Assembly: GCF_000711295.1 (NCBI RefSeq)
Contig: NZ_JOMJ01000004.1
Coordinates: forward strand, 186,001-250,000
Origin: Desulfohalovibrio reitneri
Lineage (GTDB): Bacteria; Desulfobacterota; Desulfovibrionia; Desulfovibrionales; Desulfovibrionaceae
Direction: 5' to 3'
Length of the DNA stretch: 64,000 nucleotides
Positions 26,813 through 35,676 of this stretch are shown piece after piece (position 1 is the stretch's first letter; the number at the start of each line of letters is the position of its first letter). A model generated the notes under the pieces. The model ran no database searches. It saw only the letters and a list, made by a program, of their open reading frames with translations, and had not been told where the DNA came from. The position numbers and the translations under genes are program-made.

Positions 26813-27835
26813 TTAGCCTTCTCTCCGGCTCTCTTTTATCCACCCGGGCAGCACGCTCTCCAGAAAACCAGCATGCACCCGCCATGTATCCGGTCCGTAG
26901 CCCCCGGCCATGAGCCAGCATTGGGGGATGCGGCGTGTGGCGAGGAAGTCGTGGACCATGGTGTCGCGGGTGTGGAGCTGCTCCAGAGTGAGTTTGAGCA
27001 GGGAGGCGCTTTCCAGGCGGTCGTGCTCCCAGGGGTCGGCTCCGCCCACCACCATGGCCAGTTCGGGAGGCTCGCGCTCGGACAGGGTGGCCAGCAGGTC
27101 CAGGCCGTTTTCCAGGGCGGGGAGGTAGGTGTCCTCCGCGCCTTCGGCGATGGGAATGTCGATGGTGGAGGGGATGAAGGCGGGCTTCAGGCGCCCCCGC
27201 TCGTCCAGGGGCGGCTGGTCGAGGGGCCAGCCGTGGGCCATGTGGATGGACAGGGTGCGGGTGAGGGGGGCGTCGATGCAGAGTTCGGCCGTGCCGTCGC
27301 CCTTGTGTGCGTCCGTGTCGATGATCCAGGCGCGGTTGATCGCGCCTTCGCGCCGCAGCGCGCGCACGGCCAGGACCACGTCGTTGACCGGGCAGAAGCC
27401 CCGGCCCTTGGCCCGTCCCGCGTGGTGCATGCCGCCGGAGAGGAAGAAGCAGAAGCCGTTCTCAAGGGCCAGCCGGGCCGCAGCCATGGAGCCTCCGGCC
27501 CGCTGGGCGGCTCGCGCGGCCAGGTCGCGCAGGGGCTGGTCGGCGGTTTCCGGGGTGAAGCGGCCGGGGGTGTCCAACTCGTAGACCTCCCGCATGATGC
27601 GGGAGGGGTCGTCGGAAAGGAGTTCGTCCACGTAGGCGGCGTCGTGGACCAGCAGCAGGTCGTCGCGGGTGGCCGGGGGCATGGCTGCGGCGCGCAGCCA
27701 GCGGTTTTCGCGTCCCGCCAGTCCGGGGACTTCGCGCAGCGCCTCCACCACCCGTCCCCGGATGGACCCCATGCGGGGCACGTTGATGCCGTAGCCGCCG
27801 AAGCCGAGTTCCGCGTCCTGGTCGTGCAGCAGCAT
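26813..27835 (-). CDS. Histone deacetylase-like (class II) amidohydrolase
   Basis: Protein of 340 residues of the HDAC/acetylpolyamine amidohydrolase superfamily. The active-site histidines are in SGGMHHAGRAKGRGFCPVNDV, the zinc ligands in IIDTDAHKGDGTAEL, and the later aspartate in GGADPWEHDRLES. Bacterial members remove acyl groups from small amines or proteins; the substrate here is unknown. It lies 40 bases after a three-gene membrane operon on the same strand and may share its transcript. Confidence 0.82.
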   Translation of the reverse strand: MLLHDQDAELGFGGYGINVPRMGSIRGRVVEALREVPGLAGRENRWLRAAAMPPATRDDLLLVHDAAYVDELLSDDPSRIMREVYELDTPGRFTPETADQPLRDLAARAAQRAGGSMAAARLALENGFCFFLSGGMHHAGRAKGRGFCPVNDVVLAVRALRREGAINRAWIIDTDAHKGDGTAELCIDAPLTRTLSIHMAHGWPLDQPPLDERGRLKPAFIPSTIDIPIAEGAEDTYLPALENGLDLLATLSEREPPELAMVVGGADPWEHDRLESASLLKLTLEQLHTRDTMVHDFLATRRIPQCWLMAGGYGPDTWRVHAGFLESVLPGWIKESRREG

Positions 27836-27875
27836 GGCCGACAGGCTACCGCAGGCCGCCTGCGCGGGAAAGCCT

Positions 27876-28721
27876 TCAGTTGAAATGGGTTTGCGGGAAG
27901 GAGGTGCGGTAGACCACCGAGTTCAGGTCCGCTCCGGCGTTGGCCAGCACCCGCTCCCAGAAGTCCTTGAGCCGGGCCAGTTCGCCCGGGTCGGTGACGC
28001 GGTGGCTGGGCACCCGCATGATGATGATCTTGTCGAACACGTCCAGCTTGGCCATGTAGGCGTCTATCTCGCCCCAGTCCAGCCGGGCGCGCGCCCGCTC
28101 CAGCCCCCGCTCCAGGTTCACGGTCCGGTCCTCGGCCCCCCACTCGTCGCAGGCCTCCAGCATGTCCGAGACCACCACCAGGGTGTTGCTGCGCCCCGGC
28201 GGCACGTCGCCGGAATGCAGCCGGTTGGCCGCTTCGTGCAGGGAGGTGATTAGGCAGGACACGGGGTCTGTCCATTTTTCCCGGGAATGCTGCGTGTCCC
28301 AGGCGGACATGAGATCCGGCTCCAGTTCCGCGAAGAGGCTGGACAGCTTATCCCGGTGCTGCTCCGCGCCGCCTATGGAGCGGTCGAAGCCGAGTTCCGC
28401 CCGGCAGGCTGGCCTAGCGTTGCACAGGGCCTGGTCCACGGTCCAGACCACCACCCGGCTGCGTTCCGGCAGCCCCAGGAAGAACTTTTCGAACCGTTCC
28501 ACCAGTCCGGCGAATCGCTCCTTCTCCCCGGGGTGGTAGACCGAGGCGTCGAACAGGACGAGGAGGTTGGAGGTCTCTCCGCCATTTTGCCCGGCGGATG
28601 CCACGGCCATGGATTCGCGGGCCGCGCCGGGGTCTTGGCCGTCGTCCCCGCCTCCCATGAAAAGGGAGACTATTCCGGCCAGCACCGCGGCCGCGAACAG
28701 ATAGATGATGGTCTTGGTCAT
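27876..28721 (-). CDS. Membrane-anchored von Willebrand A-like protein (unknown)
   Basis: Protein of 281 residues. An N-terminal membrane anchor (TIIYLFAAAVLAGIVSLFMG) is followed by a probable extracytoplasmic domain with a vWA-like fold: a first strand LLVLFDASVYHP, a later strand NTLVVVSDMLEACDEW, and a final strand KIIIMRVPSHR. The metal site is degenerate (DASVY rather than DxSxS). Four cysteines are present. The start overlaps the previous gene stop (ATGA) and has GAGGAG upstream. I do not recognise the family. As the third gene of a tight operon it probably works with the two large coiled-coil membrane proteins. Confidence 0.65.
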   Translation of the reverse strand: MTKTIIYLFAAAVLAGIVSLFMGGGDDGQDPGAARESMAVASAGQNGGETSNLLVLFDASVYHPGEKERFAGLVERFEKFFLGLPERSRVVVWTVDQALCNARPACRAELGFDRSIGGAEQHRDKLSSLFAELEPDLMSAWDTQHSREKWTDPVSCLITSLHEAANRLHSGDVPPGRSNTLVVVSDMLEACDEWGAEDRTVNLERGLERARARLDWGEIDAYMAKLDVFDKIIIMRVPSHRVTDPGELARLKDFWERVLANAGADLNSVVYRTSFPQTHFN

Positions 28722-29926
28722 CGCTCCTCGCGCTCCGGGGCCGATCCCTGGGCGTCACCGTCCTCCTCGCCGGAAACGGGGCGGGGCAGGGGCAGGAAGT
28801 CCGATTCGTTCAGTGACTCCAGGGTGAGCATGTCGAGTTCCCGGTATGTTTTTCCGGCTCGGGAGTTCAGGCTTTGTCGCAAGCCCTCCTGGAACCCCTC
28901 CAGGAAAGACTGCAGGCTGACGTTGTAGGCCATGCTGAAGCACTCCGGACTGCGGAGCCACCGCGCCTGCCGCAGCCGGGTCCGCATGGCGGTGTCGTTC
29001 TTGGCGATCTTCTTTTCGGAGGACTGTTTATCCTCGAAGGTGACGCGCTTCAAGAGCCACAGGTACAGAATGCTCAGGCTGTTGCCCAAGCAGTCCAGCC
29101 CGCGCATGAAGAAGCCCACGCTGACGTAGGGCAGGGCGAATCCCATCACCGTGAGCACGATATTGCCGTACCCGAAGCTGGACGCGGCCCCGGTGTCGCC
29201 GGGGATGGCCGCGATCTCCGGGATGAGCCGAGCCCCGGCCATGAGGGCCACGGACACGGCGGAGAGGATGAAGAAGGTGGTGTAGATAACGTACACCAGC
29301 CTGCCCTTGCCCGCGAAGCGTTTGTTCCGGTCCGGCATGAGCACGATGTCCAGCCAGACCTTGATGAAGAAGCCGATGCCCAGCACGGACAGGGTGAAGA
29401 AGAGCACCTCGGGGAAGGCCTGGTAGGCCGCCAGCGGGTTGTTGAAAAGCAGTTCCAGGAAGTTGCGGCCCGAGGCCTCGTCGCGGAAGGGCAGCCCCAT
29501 GAGGTTGGCCGAGACAATGGCCAGGATGGAGATGTCCGCGAAAATGAGCAGGATGGAGAGGCACGTGTAGAACACTCCCCTGAACCACGAGTACTCCGTT
29601 GGGCTCTCCCTGCGGTCCTCCCGCATGGTGTCCAGGCGGTACTGGATGTCCTCGATGCGGGATTCCTTGTCGCGCCGTTTTTCCTGAAGCAGGGCGGCTT
29701 CGGAGCGCAGGGCGGGCAGGTCCCGCTCCACGTAGGCGGCAGCTTCCTCGTTGCGCTCCAGGATGCGGTTTTTGAGCAGTTCCAGGCCCACGCTCTGCTT
29801 CTGCAGGGCCGCCCCCATCTTCCGCCCGATCTCCCCGGCCTCCTCGTTGAATCTCGAGGAACGCACGAATCGGTTCTTGTCATTATCGAAACGCGTCATT
29901 TCCCTGCCGAAATCCCTGTCAGCCAT
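28718..29926 (-). CDS. Coiled-coil membrane protein (unknown)
   Basis: Protein of 402 residues. Residues 25-105 are charged and helical (likely coiled coil). Four or five membrane segments follow, around residues 112-145, 176-200, 211-232 and 250-280, the last ending in FFMRGLDCLGNSLS. The C-terminal 110 residues are hydrophilic, probably cytoplasmic, and end in an acidic stretch. It matches no family known to me. It is the middle gene of a three-gene operon, overlapping its neighbours at both ends. Confidence 0.65.
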   Translation of the reverse strand: MADRDFGREMTRFDNDKNRFVRSSRFNEEAGEIGRKMGAALQKQSVGLELLKNRILERNEEAAAYVERDLPALRSEAALLQEKRRDKESRIEDIQYRLDTMREDRRESPTEYSWFRGVFYTCLSILLIFADISILAIVSANLMGLPFRDEASGRNFLELLFNNPLAAYQAFPEVLFFTLSVLGIGFFIKVWLDIVLMPDRNKRFAGKGRLVYVIYTTFFILSAVSVALMAGARLIPEIAAIPGDTGAASSFGYGNIVLTVMGFALPYVSVGFFMRGLDCLGNSLSILYLWLLKRVTFEDKQSSEKKIAKNDTAMRTRLRQARWLRSPECFSMAYNVSLQSFLEGFQEGLRQSLNSRAGKTYRELDMLTLESLNESDFLPLPRPVSGEEDGDAQGSAPEREER

Positions 29927-32141
29927 TGGCCGCCCCCTCCTTGGCCGCGTGTTGTCCCCCGGTCATCCGCATCCGCAGCCGCAGCCCCGTTCGGAAGGCG
30001 GGCATTCCCCGCAGCAGCAGCGCCTGGTGGTCCCGCTCCACGCTTTGGCGGTGCTGGTCGAATTTCCTGACGCAATCCGCCTTCTTATCGCGGACGGTCT
30101 CCATCTCCTTTTCCAAGTTGCCGACGTCGTTGCACAGTTCCTCGATCTCCCGCTCTTTCTCGCTTCGTTCCGCCTTCAGGGATTCCACCCGGCGTTGAAG
30201 TGTCTCGATCTCGTCGCCGAGTTCCTTGCGGCGCGCGGTTTCCGCCGGAAAGGCCGCCTCCAGAAGGGGATCGCCACCCTCGTCCCCGCCGCCGGAAACG
30301 TCCTGCTCGATCCGTCCGGCCGCCAAGGCGGTCATGCCCGTGGGGTGCCAGATGCGGTCGATGGTGTCCTTCAACCATCCGGGCCAGGAATGGACGCTCA
30401 AGGTGCCGCCCTGGTTCCGTTCCTTGTACCGCTCCAGGTCAAGCTCCTTGGCCCGTTTCTCCTGCAGGCGGTAGACGCGCTCAATTTCATTGTCCAAATC
30501 CCCGGCCTGCCGCACGATGCCCCGGAACAGCAGGCCGTGGGACATGGCCATGCCCCAGGCAAGGGCCGCGAAGACCGCCAGGTAGAGGCTTTTGAGATCC
30601 CCGCTTCCTCTGTCCACCCCCATGACCGCCAGCAGGACGAACAGGGCCAGGCAGAAGGCGACCAGCTCGAAGTTGAGGCAGAGGAACCGGCTGGCCCTGC
30701 CCAGCTCCGATTGGGCGAACCGCTCCTCTTCGATGGCCCGCCACAGTCTGGGGCGGACCACGTTGACGTTGTAGGCTAGGAAAAGGCTGGAAAGGACGAG
30801 GCAGATGGCCACCCCGAGGTAGATGAAGAGCGGGTCGAGCTGCTGGACCAGGGCGGTGAAGACCACATCCTTGCCCGCCGCCTCGGCATGCGCCACGACA
30901 ACGGCCAGCAGCATGGGGATGAACGTCAGCAGGAATATCCAGGAGAGGTGCCTCGCGTGAAAGGGGGACGTCCCCCCCTTGCCGTACAGCGCGGCGTCAA
31001 AGGCGGTTTTCCGGAACTCGTATTCCTCCGGGGAATTCCACTTCTTTCTGAGCCGTTCAAACCAGCCGGGAAGCAGGAGAATCACGGCGCAGAACGTCGT
31101 GACGGCCAAAGGCAGCAGAAAGGCCAGCCCCAAGCCGCCGAAGAAGCCGTGCCGCACCAGTAGTTCGCCCAAGCCGTTGCCAAGGTGCCGCGCCGCGTTG
31201 GCGTAGTTGAGGTGCTGCTGGTCCACGGCCTGCAACGTTCTGCCGAGATACCAGCCCACCATGGGCAGGGAGGCGTAGCCGAAGGAGACCAGCAGGTTGG
31301 CCGTGGTGGTGGTGACTCCGCCCGCCTGCCAGAACTCCATGTGCCGATTGAACTTGTCCCGCAGATCGCCGAGCTGCTCCAGACGCTTGCCGAGCCGTCC
31401 GGCCTGCAGCCGAATGCATTCCCTTTCCGCCTCCGAACGTTCCCGGCCGTTTTCCCGTTCCTCCACCGGAACCAGGACATTATGTTTCTTCTGTATTTCC
31501 TCGAACTCATCCAGGAATTCCCTGTGGGCGGTGAACCGCTCCCGTTCTTCCTCGCGGGCCAGTCGCCTCACACGGGCAACCGCCTCGCTCCGCCTGCTCC
31601 GCAAATCGGCTTCCAGCCGGGTCTTCTCCCCCCGGGCGTCGGACAGCCTGCGATCGGCCGAGGCCAGCTTGCGCCCGACGATCCGCCATTCGCCACGAGC
31701 CTTGCGCAGCCGGCCGGCCAAGTCGTCCCGGCGGCGTTCAATGCGTCGCAGCGCTTCGTCCAGATGTTCACTTTCCCGTCTTTCCGCCTCGCCGTACTCG
31801 GCGAGCAGCCCCTCCTTGGTCCGTTCCACCCTGGTCAGCAGGTCGTCCTCTTCCGCCCAGTTGGCCAGCCCCAGGCGGAACAAGGAGTCCTCCATGGAGG
31901 TGCCGGAGGCATCAACGCCCAGAATCCGGCAAAGGGAACCCCGCGAGGGCCTGTGCCTGAGCGTTCCCAGTGATTCCGGGCCCCGCCGGTCCCCGGAGGC
32001 TTCTGTCGTGTCCTCTTCCACTGAACCCTCCTCCAGACTGGACTGTTCGCCCTCGGTCCGCATCCCGCAGGTGCCGCCGGAGTCTTTGGCATCCGACCCG
32101 TAGTCCAGCAATCTGTCCAGAAAATCTGGCTTGTCGCTCAC
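29919..32141 (-). CDS. Large coiled-coil membrane protein (unknown)
   Basis: Protein of about 740 residues. An acidic N-terminus is followed by a long coiled coil (about residues 95-270), then about six membrane segments (TTTANLLVSFGYASLPMVGW, LGLAFLLPLAVTTFCAVILL, LSWIFLLTFIPMLLAVVV, PLFIYLGVAICLVLSSLFLA, LNFELVAFCLALFVLLAVMG, LYLAVFAALAWGMAMSHGLL). A second coiled coil occupies about 620-710. I place the start at a GTG (32141) with a strong AGGGGGGA site; the frame also opens at an ATG at 32213 without one. The family is not recognised. The shape suggests a membrane assembly with long cytoplasmic arms. Confidence 0.65.
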   Translation of the reverse strand: MSDKPDFLDRLLDYGSDAKDSGGTCGMRTEGEQSSLEEGSVEEDTTEASGDRRGPESLGTLRHRPSRGSLCRILGVDASGTSMEDSLFRLGLANWAEEDDLLTRVERTKEGLLAEYGEAERRESEHLDEALRRIERRRDDLAGRLRKARGEWRIVGRKLASADRRLSDARGEKTRLEADLRSRRSEAVARVRRLAREEERERFTAHREFLDEFEEIQKKHNVLVPVEERENGRERSEAERECIRLQAGRLGKRLEQLGDLRDKFNRHMEFWQAGGVTTTTANLLVSFGYASLPMVGWYLGRTLQAVDQQHLNYANAARHLGNGLGELLVRHGFFGGLGLAFLLPLAVTTFCAVILLLPGWFERLRKKWNSPEEYEFRKTAFDAALYGKGGTSPFHARHLSWIFLLTFIPMLLAVVVAHAEAAGKDVVFTALVQQLDPLFIYLGVAICLVLSSLFLAYNVNVVRPRLWRAIEEERFAQSELGRASRFLCLNFELVAFCLALFVLLAVMGVDRGSGDLKSLYLAVFAALAWGMAMSHGLLFRGIVRQAGDLDNEIERVYRLQEKRAKELDLERYKERNQGGTLSVHSWPGWLKDTIDRIWHPTGMTALAAGRIEQDVSGGGDEGGDPLLEAAFPAETARRKELGDEIETLQRRVESLKAERSEKEREIEELCNDVGNLEKEMETVRDKKADCVRKFDQHRQSVERDHQALLLRGMPAFRTGLRLRMRMTGGQHAAKEGAANG

Positions 32142-32339
32142 AGTCCCCCCTGGCAATAGAATCGCTTCCTCGAAAGAAGGTTGTCCTTTCAAGAGAAACG
32201 ACTCGTACTCCATATGAAAGCACAAATCAATATTAGTGCATATCGCCTTTCCAATTTAGTTCTCGCCCGGGAGCGGCTTGCCAAGGCCCATGGCCGTCTT
32301 ATAGGGATTGCTTACGAAAACCCGCTTACGGAGCAAGGT

Positions 32340-32618
32340 ATGAGCGCGCATGACTACACCGGCGGCTGCACGATGCCGGAAGTGACTTTTTCAACCTTCG
32401 TCCTTTCCCTGGCCTCGTCCTGCCTGGTCCACCTGGGCGAGGTGCCCGAACCCTCCACTGGCGCAACCGAGGAGAACCTTCCCCTGGCCAAGCACACCAT
32501 CGACGTGCTGGCCATGCTCAAGGAGAAGACCGACGGCTGTCTGGAGGACGATGAACGCAAACTGCTGGACGACCTTCTCTATGAAATGCGCATGAAGTAC
32601 TGCGCCAAGGGCAACTAG
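32340..32618 (+). CDS. DUF1844 family protein
   Basis: Protein of 92 residues. The core MPEVTFSTFVLSLASSCLVHLGEVP followed by NLPLAKHTIDVLAMLKEKTDGCLEDDERKLLDDLLYEMRMKY is the DUF1844 pattern, a small, conserved, helical protein of unknown function common in deltaproteobacteria. The start is chosen at MSAHDYTGG because GGAG lies seven bases upstream; the frame is open further upstream. It sits nine bases before argC and is probably co-transcribed. Confidence 0.8.
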   Translation: MSAHDYTGGCTMPEVTFSTFVLSLASSCLVHLGEVPEPSTGATEENLPLAKHTIDVLAMLKEKTDGCLEDDERKLLDDLLYEMRMKYCAKGN

Positions 32619-32627
32619 GAGCCCCGC

Positions 32628-33683
32628 ATGCCCTCTCCCCGCACCGCCGGCCTGGTCGGCGTCACCGGCTACACCGGCCTGGAACTGGCGCGGCTTCTGG
32701 CCGCCCATCCTCATCTGGAGTTGACCCGCGTCACCTCCCGCTCCGAGGCGGGCAAGAGCCTCGGCGAACTTTTTCCCCACCTGCGCGCTACCCGCCCCGG
32801 CGGGCTGACTGTCACCGAACCGGACCCCAAACTGTTGGCCCGCGAATGCGACGTGGTTTTCCTGGCCGTGCCCCACGGGGCGGCCATGGACCTGGCCGGG
32901 GAACTGGTGGACGCCGGGGCCAAGGTGGTTGACCTTTCCGCCGACTTCCGCCTGCGCGACCCTGAAGTCTACAAGCAGTGGTACGGGCTTGAGCACCGCC
33001 GCCCGGACCTGCTGGAGGAGGCCGCCTTCGGCCTGGTGGAGTTCTACCGCGACGACGTGCGTTCCGCGCGGCTGGTGGCCAATCCCGGCTGCTATCCCTC
33101 CTCGGCCATCCTGGCGCTGACTCCGGCCCTGGAGGCTGGCCTGGTGGACCGCGAGGGGCTGGTGGTGGACTCCAAGTCCGGCGCCACGGGCGCGGGCCGG
33201 GGGGCCAAGGTGGCCACCCTGTACTGCGAGGTGGCCGACACCTTCAGGGGCTACTCCATCGGCAGCCACCGCCACACGCCGGAGATCGAGCAGGAGTTGT
33301 CTGTGGCCACGGGCTCGGCGCTGACCCTGTCCTTCAACCCGCACCTGTTGCCCATGAACAGGGGCATCCTGACCACGGCCTACGCCTTCCTGGCCGAGGA
33401 CGCCGATCCGAACGATCTGCGCAAAATCTACGAACGCCGCTACGCTGGCGAGCACTGGGTGCGGGTGCTGCCCGAAGGCGAGCTGCCCCAGACACGCTAC
33501 GTGCGCGGCACCATGTTCTGCGACATCGGCCTGGTCATCGACCCCCGCACACGGCGGCTGGTGGTCCTGGCGGCCATCGACAACCTCTGCCGGGGGGCCT
33601 CCGGGCAGGCCCTGGCCAACGCCAACCTCATGCTGGGGCTGGACGAGGCGGCCGGGCTGGACCTGGCCCCCCTGGTTCCCTGA
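32628..33683 (+). CDS. argC: N-acetyl-gamma-glutamyl-phosphate reductase
   Basis: Protein of 351 residues that reduces N-acetylglutamyl phosphate with NADPH in arginine synthesis. Motifs: GVTGYTGLELARLLAAHPHLE at the N-terminus (nucleotide binding), VVFLAVPHGAAMDLA, LSADFRL, the active-site cysteine in VANPGCYPSSAILAL, SKSGATGAGR, and the histidine region SHRHTPEIEQ. No other arginine gene is adjacent. Confidence 0.95.
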   Translation: MPSPRTAGLVGVTGYTGLELARLLAAHPHLELTRVTSRSEAGKSLGELFPHLRATRPGGLTVTEPDPKLLARECDVVFLAVPHGAAMDLAGELVDAGAKVVDLSADFRLRDPEVYKQWYGLEHRRPDLLEEAAFGLVEFYRDDVRSARLVANPGCYPSSAILALTPALEAGLVDREGLVVDSKSGATGAGRGAKVATLYCEVADTFRGYSIGSHRHTPEIEQELSVATGSALTLSFNPHLLPMNRGILTTAYAFLAEDADPNDLRKIYERRYAGEHWVRVLPEGELPQTRYVRGTMFCDIGLVIDPRTRRLVVLAAIDNLCRGASGQALANANLMLGLDEAAGLDLAPLVP

Positions 33684-33765
33684 CCCGCGGGGTTTGCGGG
33701 CGGGAGCGTTTTCAGCCATACTTTTCCCGGACCTCCCGGGGGGAACAAACCGGCAGGGAGCGCTC

Positions 33766-35112
33766 GTGACCATTCCCGAATGCATCAAGGTCATCCGCAG
33801 CCACCTGGGCGGCCCCAGCGGCGCCCTGGTGGCTGTTTCCGCCGACCGCAAATTCCTCAGCCTGCTCAAGGGCGTTTCCAGAAAATACCTTGAACTGCCC
33901 CCGGAGCGACGGCACGATTTCAAGGACACGGCCGAGGTGGCCCGCTTTCTCCGCCGCCAAAACGATGGCGGGTCCGGCGAGGGCGTGGTCCTGCTCATGG
34001 AGCGTGTTCTCTTCAACAAGCTGACCACAGAGACCCTGGCATTCATCCGCGAGACCTACCCCGAGGCCGTCCTCATCGTGCTCACCAGCGAGGCGCGCAA
34101 AGACGATCTGGTCCTGCTGCGTGAAATCGGCGCGGGCAACATCATCGTCAAGCCGGTGGGGGCCAAAAGCCTCATCGAGAAGCTGGCCAACTCCATTAGG
34201 CCCCAGGGCAAGCTGGACCAGCTCATGGGCCAGTGCCGCCGCCTCATTGAAAACGGCGAAGCGGAGAGCGCCCTGGAGCTGGCCGAGAACGTGCTGGGCA
34301 TGAAGCCCGGCAGTTCCGCCGCCCTCATGGCCAAGGGCGACGCCCTGCTGCAGCTGGACCGGGTGGCCGAGGCCATGACCGCCTACGAGCACGCCCACCA
34401 GAACTCCAAGCTCTTTCTTGAGCCGGTCAAGCGGCTTGTGGACCTCTACGAGAAGCTGGGGGACGAGGAAAAGCAGCTCAAGTACATGCGCTACCTGGAC
34501 AAGCTCTCCCCGGCCAACGCGGAGCGCAAGTACCGCATCGGCCGCATCTTCGCCGGGCAGGGACGCTCGGGCATCGCAGAGCAGTACTTCGAAATGGCCC
34601 AGGACAGCGCCACCCGCGAGGCCCTGGACCTGGTCAGCCATGTGGCCCTGGAGATCGCCGAGGAGGTCATGGAGACCAACCCCAAGGCGGCACAGAAGCA
34701 CATCGAGCGGCTTTTGGAGGTCAAGGGGGACTATCTTTCCGAGAGCGACGTCAAGGCCTTCAACACCCTGGGGCTCTCCCTGCGCAAGCAGGGCCGCTGG
34801 CGCGACGCCCTGGTGCACTACCGCGCCGCCCTGGAGCTGTCGCCCGGCAACGAACACCTGCTCTACAACGCGGCCATGGCGCTGGCCGAGGGGGACGAGT
34901 TCGAGGAGGCCCTGCCCTACCTGGAGGAAGCGGCCCACAAGTGCCCGGCCTTTTTGGAACGCAGCGACAACGTGGCCTACAACTTCGGGCGCATCCACCA
35001 CCAGGCGGGACGTAACTCCGAGGCCTGCTTCTACCTGGAAAAGGCGCTGGCCTTGAACCCGCGCCACCAAGCCGCCCGCAAGCTGCTGGACCGGCTGAAG
35101 AGCGGGGCGTGA
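33766..35112 (+). CDS. Pseudo-receiver and TPR protein
   Basis: Protein of 448 residues. Residues about 20-145 look like a response-regulator receiver fold: it keeps the C-terminal lysine-proline (NIIVKPVGAKSLIEKL), but the strand that should carry the phosphorylated Asp reads GVVLLMERVLF and has none. It is therefore probably not phosphorylated. From about 165 on come several tetratricopeptide repeats (for example ESALELAENVLGMKPGSSAALMAKGDALL and DALVHYRAALELSPGNEHLLYNAAMAL), a protein-interaction scaffold. The GTG start has CAGGGAG upstream. Partner unknown. Confidence 0.78.
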   Translation: MTIPECIKVIRSHLGGPSGALVAVSADRKFLSLLKGVSRKYLELPPERRHDFKDTAEVARFLRRQNDGGSGEGVVLLMERVLFNKLTTETLAFIRETYPEAVLIVLTSEARKDDLVLLREIGAGNIIVKPVGAKSLIEKLANSIRPQGKLDQLMGQCRRLIENGEAESALELAENVLGMKPGSSAALMAKGDALLQLDRVAEAMTAYEHAHQNSKLFLEPVKRLVDLYEKLGDEEKQLKYMRYLDKLSPANAERKYRIGRIFAGQGRSGIAEQYFEMAQDSATREALDLVSHVALEIAEEVMETNPKAAQKHIERLLEVKGDYLSESDVKAFNTLGLSLRKQGRWRDALVHYRAALELSPGNEHLLYNAAMALAEGDEFEEALPYLEEAAHKCPAFLERSDNVAYNFGRIHHQAGRNSEACFYLEKALALNPRHQAARKLLDRLKSGA

Positions 35113-35127
35113 TTTCCGGCCGCCGGG

Positions 35128-35556
35128 CTAGCCCAGGTTGCCCGGCATCCCCGCCACAAATGTCCTGATCTCGTCGCGCACGCGGCGGTAGACGGCCAGC
35201 GCCTCATCCTCGTCCATTCCCGCCGCCAGGCGCGGCGGATCGTCGAATCCCTTGTGCAGACGCAGGGCCGCGCCGTTCACCACCGGACACGCTTCGTGGG
35301 CGTGGCCGCAGAGAGTGACGATGCAGTCGAACGCCACGCCAGGCAACTCGTCCACCGTCTTGGACCGCGCCGGAGACATGTCCACCCCGGCCTCCTCCAT
35401 GACCCGCACGGCCAGGGGATTCAGGCCGTGCCTCTCCACACCGGCGGAGTAGGGTTCCAGGACGCCGGACTTGAGGTGGCGCGCCCAGCCCTCGGCCATC
35501 TGGGAGCGGCAGGAGTTCCCCGTGCAAAGAAAGAGAATGCGTAGTGGCGCGCTCAC
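35128..35556 (-). CDS. arsC: Thioredoxin-coupled arsenate reductase / low-molecular-weight phosphatase
   Basis: Protein of 142 residues of the low-molecular-weight tyrosine phosphatase fold. The P-loop is FLCTGNSCRSQ with Cys11, Cys16 and Arg17. Two further cysteines (Cys83 and Cys90 in LCGHAHEACP) match the redox pair of Staphylococcus-type ArsC, which favours arsenate reduction over phosphatase activity. No arsenite pump or ArsR is adjacent. It lies 120 bases downstream of polA on the same strand. Confidence 0.87.
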   Translation of the reverse strand: MSAPLRILFLCTGNSCRSQMAEGWARHLKSGVLEPYSAGVERHGLNPLAVRVMEEAGVDMSPARSKTVDELPGVAFDCIVTLCGHAHEACPVVNGAALRLHKGFDDPPRLAAGMDEDEALAVYRRVRDEIRTFVAGMPGNLG

Positions 35557-35676
35557 GCGTGGTGCTCCGTGGTTTCCGTGTGGTGTGCGGGACGACCGGT
35601 GCGGTCAAGTCGGACGACAAGCCCGGGACGCCTGACCCGCCGCACCCCTGCACACCCTGTGGCGAAATCGTTTTCC

